This document shows positions 62,601 to 64,000 of a stretch of DNA of 64,000 bases, piece after piece. The DNA lies in the NCBI GenBank assembly GCA_947000775.1, contig CAMQGK010000341.1:7528501-7592500 (forward strand). Reading direction: 5' to 3'. The DNA comes from Pterois miles. Taxonomy: Eukaryota > Chordata > Actinopteri > Perciformes > Scorpaenidae. A program made the position numbers and the translations under genes. The notes beneath the pieces are model-generated. The model searched no databases and had not been told where the DNA came from. It worked only from the letters and a program-made list of their open reading frames with translations. Position 1 is the first letter of the stretch; each line of letters starts with the position of its first letter.

Positions 62601-63871
62601 AGCACATTGCAGTAGCTGTCAACTACTGTGTGAGCTCACATGGAGAAAGGCCTTGGATGCCGACGAGTGAAAGGGTGCAGATAAGGGGATGCAACAAGAG
62701 AGGTGAAGATTCCATCCCCTGGGACGAGGTTTTCTCGCATGCTCATAGACAACGTCGGCCTGGGTGTGAAATTCAGCAGAACATTAGAGAATGGTAATGC
62801 TTTATTGGTCACCGCAAAAAGGAAGAGCCTGAAGAGGATCATAGAGGCAGGGGAAGGGGTGGTAAGAGGTGTCTGATGGACTGGCTGTAGTTGGAAGCGG
62901 GAAAGTCACGGTGTGCGATTTTATGTGCCATCCTGGTGTTTGACGGGTCACTTTGTTACTCGATCAGCAAAGTATCACTATGTGTGAAAGTGCTCGTCCC
63001 CCTGCAGCAGCAGTGATTCCCAGTCTGAATGAGGCCTGACTGATGCCGCTCCCCCGCTAACAACAACACTGGTTGCTATTTCAAACAACACTCAATGAGG
63101 GTGTCTGATCACCCCATTGCCAGTCCTTTCTAGCAATGCACTGCCTGCTCCACCTCATTATCTTTCAAACCTGGGTCTAAAACCAGAAGAAGAAAGAGCT
63201 GAAGTACAGTCCTAAAACTAATGAGGGAACAACACAGAGCCTGGGAACCCTCAGAACTGTCTCGAGTGTCCAGGAATTTAATTACCAGCAAAATCTGCAA
63301 AAGAATTTCAGCCACATTGCCACAAATGAAATGATGAGAAAATGACTGAGCTTTGGAGAAAACTCAAATTAGTAACACCTCTGCTTTCTAAGCACAAAAA
63401 GCAATGTTAACAATATATCAGTGGCTTCATTGACCATATCCTCATTCTTGGGAGTGATACAATCTGCATCCTTTTCCTTTCTCCACTTCCTATTGAACTT
63501 TGGTACTTCAGAACCTTCTCACAGGAACTCATCGTGCACTACAACTTCCTGCAGCGCACTTATCAGGATGGCCAGACACGATCACATTATTTCAGTACCA
63601 GTGAAAACACTGGGAACAGGTAGTGATAATGCAACAAACAAAAAACAGACAGCAATTTCTAAATGACTTCTAGCCTAATGGGCAACATTATTTTAAAAAA
63701 AATGACAATTTAAAGAATAATATAAGATTGTGGCTGGACTGTGGTGAGACTATTCAATTGGTCTTGACCACTGTAGGAGGAAAACTTTTCTCCCTTCAGA
63801 GGAATATAAAATTCATTTGAGATTTAGCTGCACGCTTGATGCCACACAGCCAAGCAGTTGCTAACAAATAT
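59673..63871. other. klhdc3 intron at least in part; no further exon found
   Basis: The exon at 59672 needs an upstream exon ending in a phase-2 donor, so sequence to the right is intronic until that exon, which I could not find. Frames at 59790-60236, 60419-60691 and 62842-62636 carry no kelch motif. Several poly-A/T runs lie at 61890-62040. Confidence 0.5.
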
Positions 63872-64000
63872 TAAAGGGACTGTATACAAGTTTTAACATA
63901 TAAACATCATTGCCATTGTGTGAACAGGTTGTGATCTAGCCTAAAAAATTAGACCTTTTGTGACTTTCTGGGTGTCCTCTATCAGCCTGTAGACTGCTTT
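63872..64000. repeat. Interspersed repeat at the right edge (TTAAAGGGACTG start)
   Basis: ATTAAAGGGACTGTATACAA resembles the left end of a high-copy fish TTAA-type element. It is cut by the window edge. Confidence 0.4.

Noticed and set aside
62636..62842. Minus-strand frame with MSMRENLVPGDGIFTS
   Set aside because: Looks exon-like, but no acceptor or donor and no family could be assigned.

Overview
The window is nuclear DNA of a ray-finned fish, most likely a percomorph teleost. It is AT-rich and packed with transposons. It contains two kinds of tRNA-headed SINE, hAT, piggyBac-like and foldback DNA elements, LINE tails and long dinucleotide tracts. Coding sequence is sparse and split by GT-AG introns. 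I found no operons, ribosome binding sites, CRISPR arrays or rRNA genes.

Only two protein-coding genes are supported, both on the minus strand in the right-hand third. The first, at 46776-42048, is a complete nine-coding-exon NPAS4-family bHLH-PAS transcription factor of 767 predicted residues. Its divergent bHLH makes npas4l (the zebrafish 'cloche' gene) the best match, though npas4a or npas4b cannot be excluded without a tree. A TATA box, a probable short 5'UTR exon, a MEF2 consensus and a 61-bp pure-purine tract beside the exon 1 donor lie around its start. The second, at 59672-54084, is the 3' end of klhdc3, the kelch-domain substrate receptor of a Cullin-2 ubiquitin ligase. Its last three coding exons (72 residues) are present and the rest of the gene lies beyond the right edge. 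About 7.3 kb separates the klhdc3 stop codon from the npas4-like start codon.

The left 41 kb (1-41440) has no recognisable functional gene. It holds a broken HIPK-type protein kinase pseudogene (27178-27790) and a dense set of transposons. Several have intact boundaries readable by eye. One hAT element has 8-bp duplications and a nested LINE fragment (7104-8210), and a second hAT element also has 8-bp duplications (18221-18896). TTAA-flanked elements lie at 9073-9946, 23737-24628 and 58583-59463. A giant inverted repeat (about 12225-14020) has a SINE inserted near its apex, with a perfect 15-bp target duplication. There is also a 0.7-kb segment present twice, a 71-bp tandem repeat, and a repeat carrying seven 5' splice-site-like motifs in about 330 bp. 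A few non-repetitive TAAT-rich islands could be conserved regulatory elements, but that is only a guess from composition.

I see no sign of a novel multi-gene system. The most informative points are the npas4l candidate with its unusual Cys-rich first exon, its possible second start, its linkage to klhdc3, the kinase pseudogene and the nested foldback elements.
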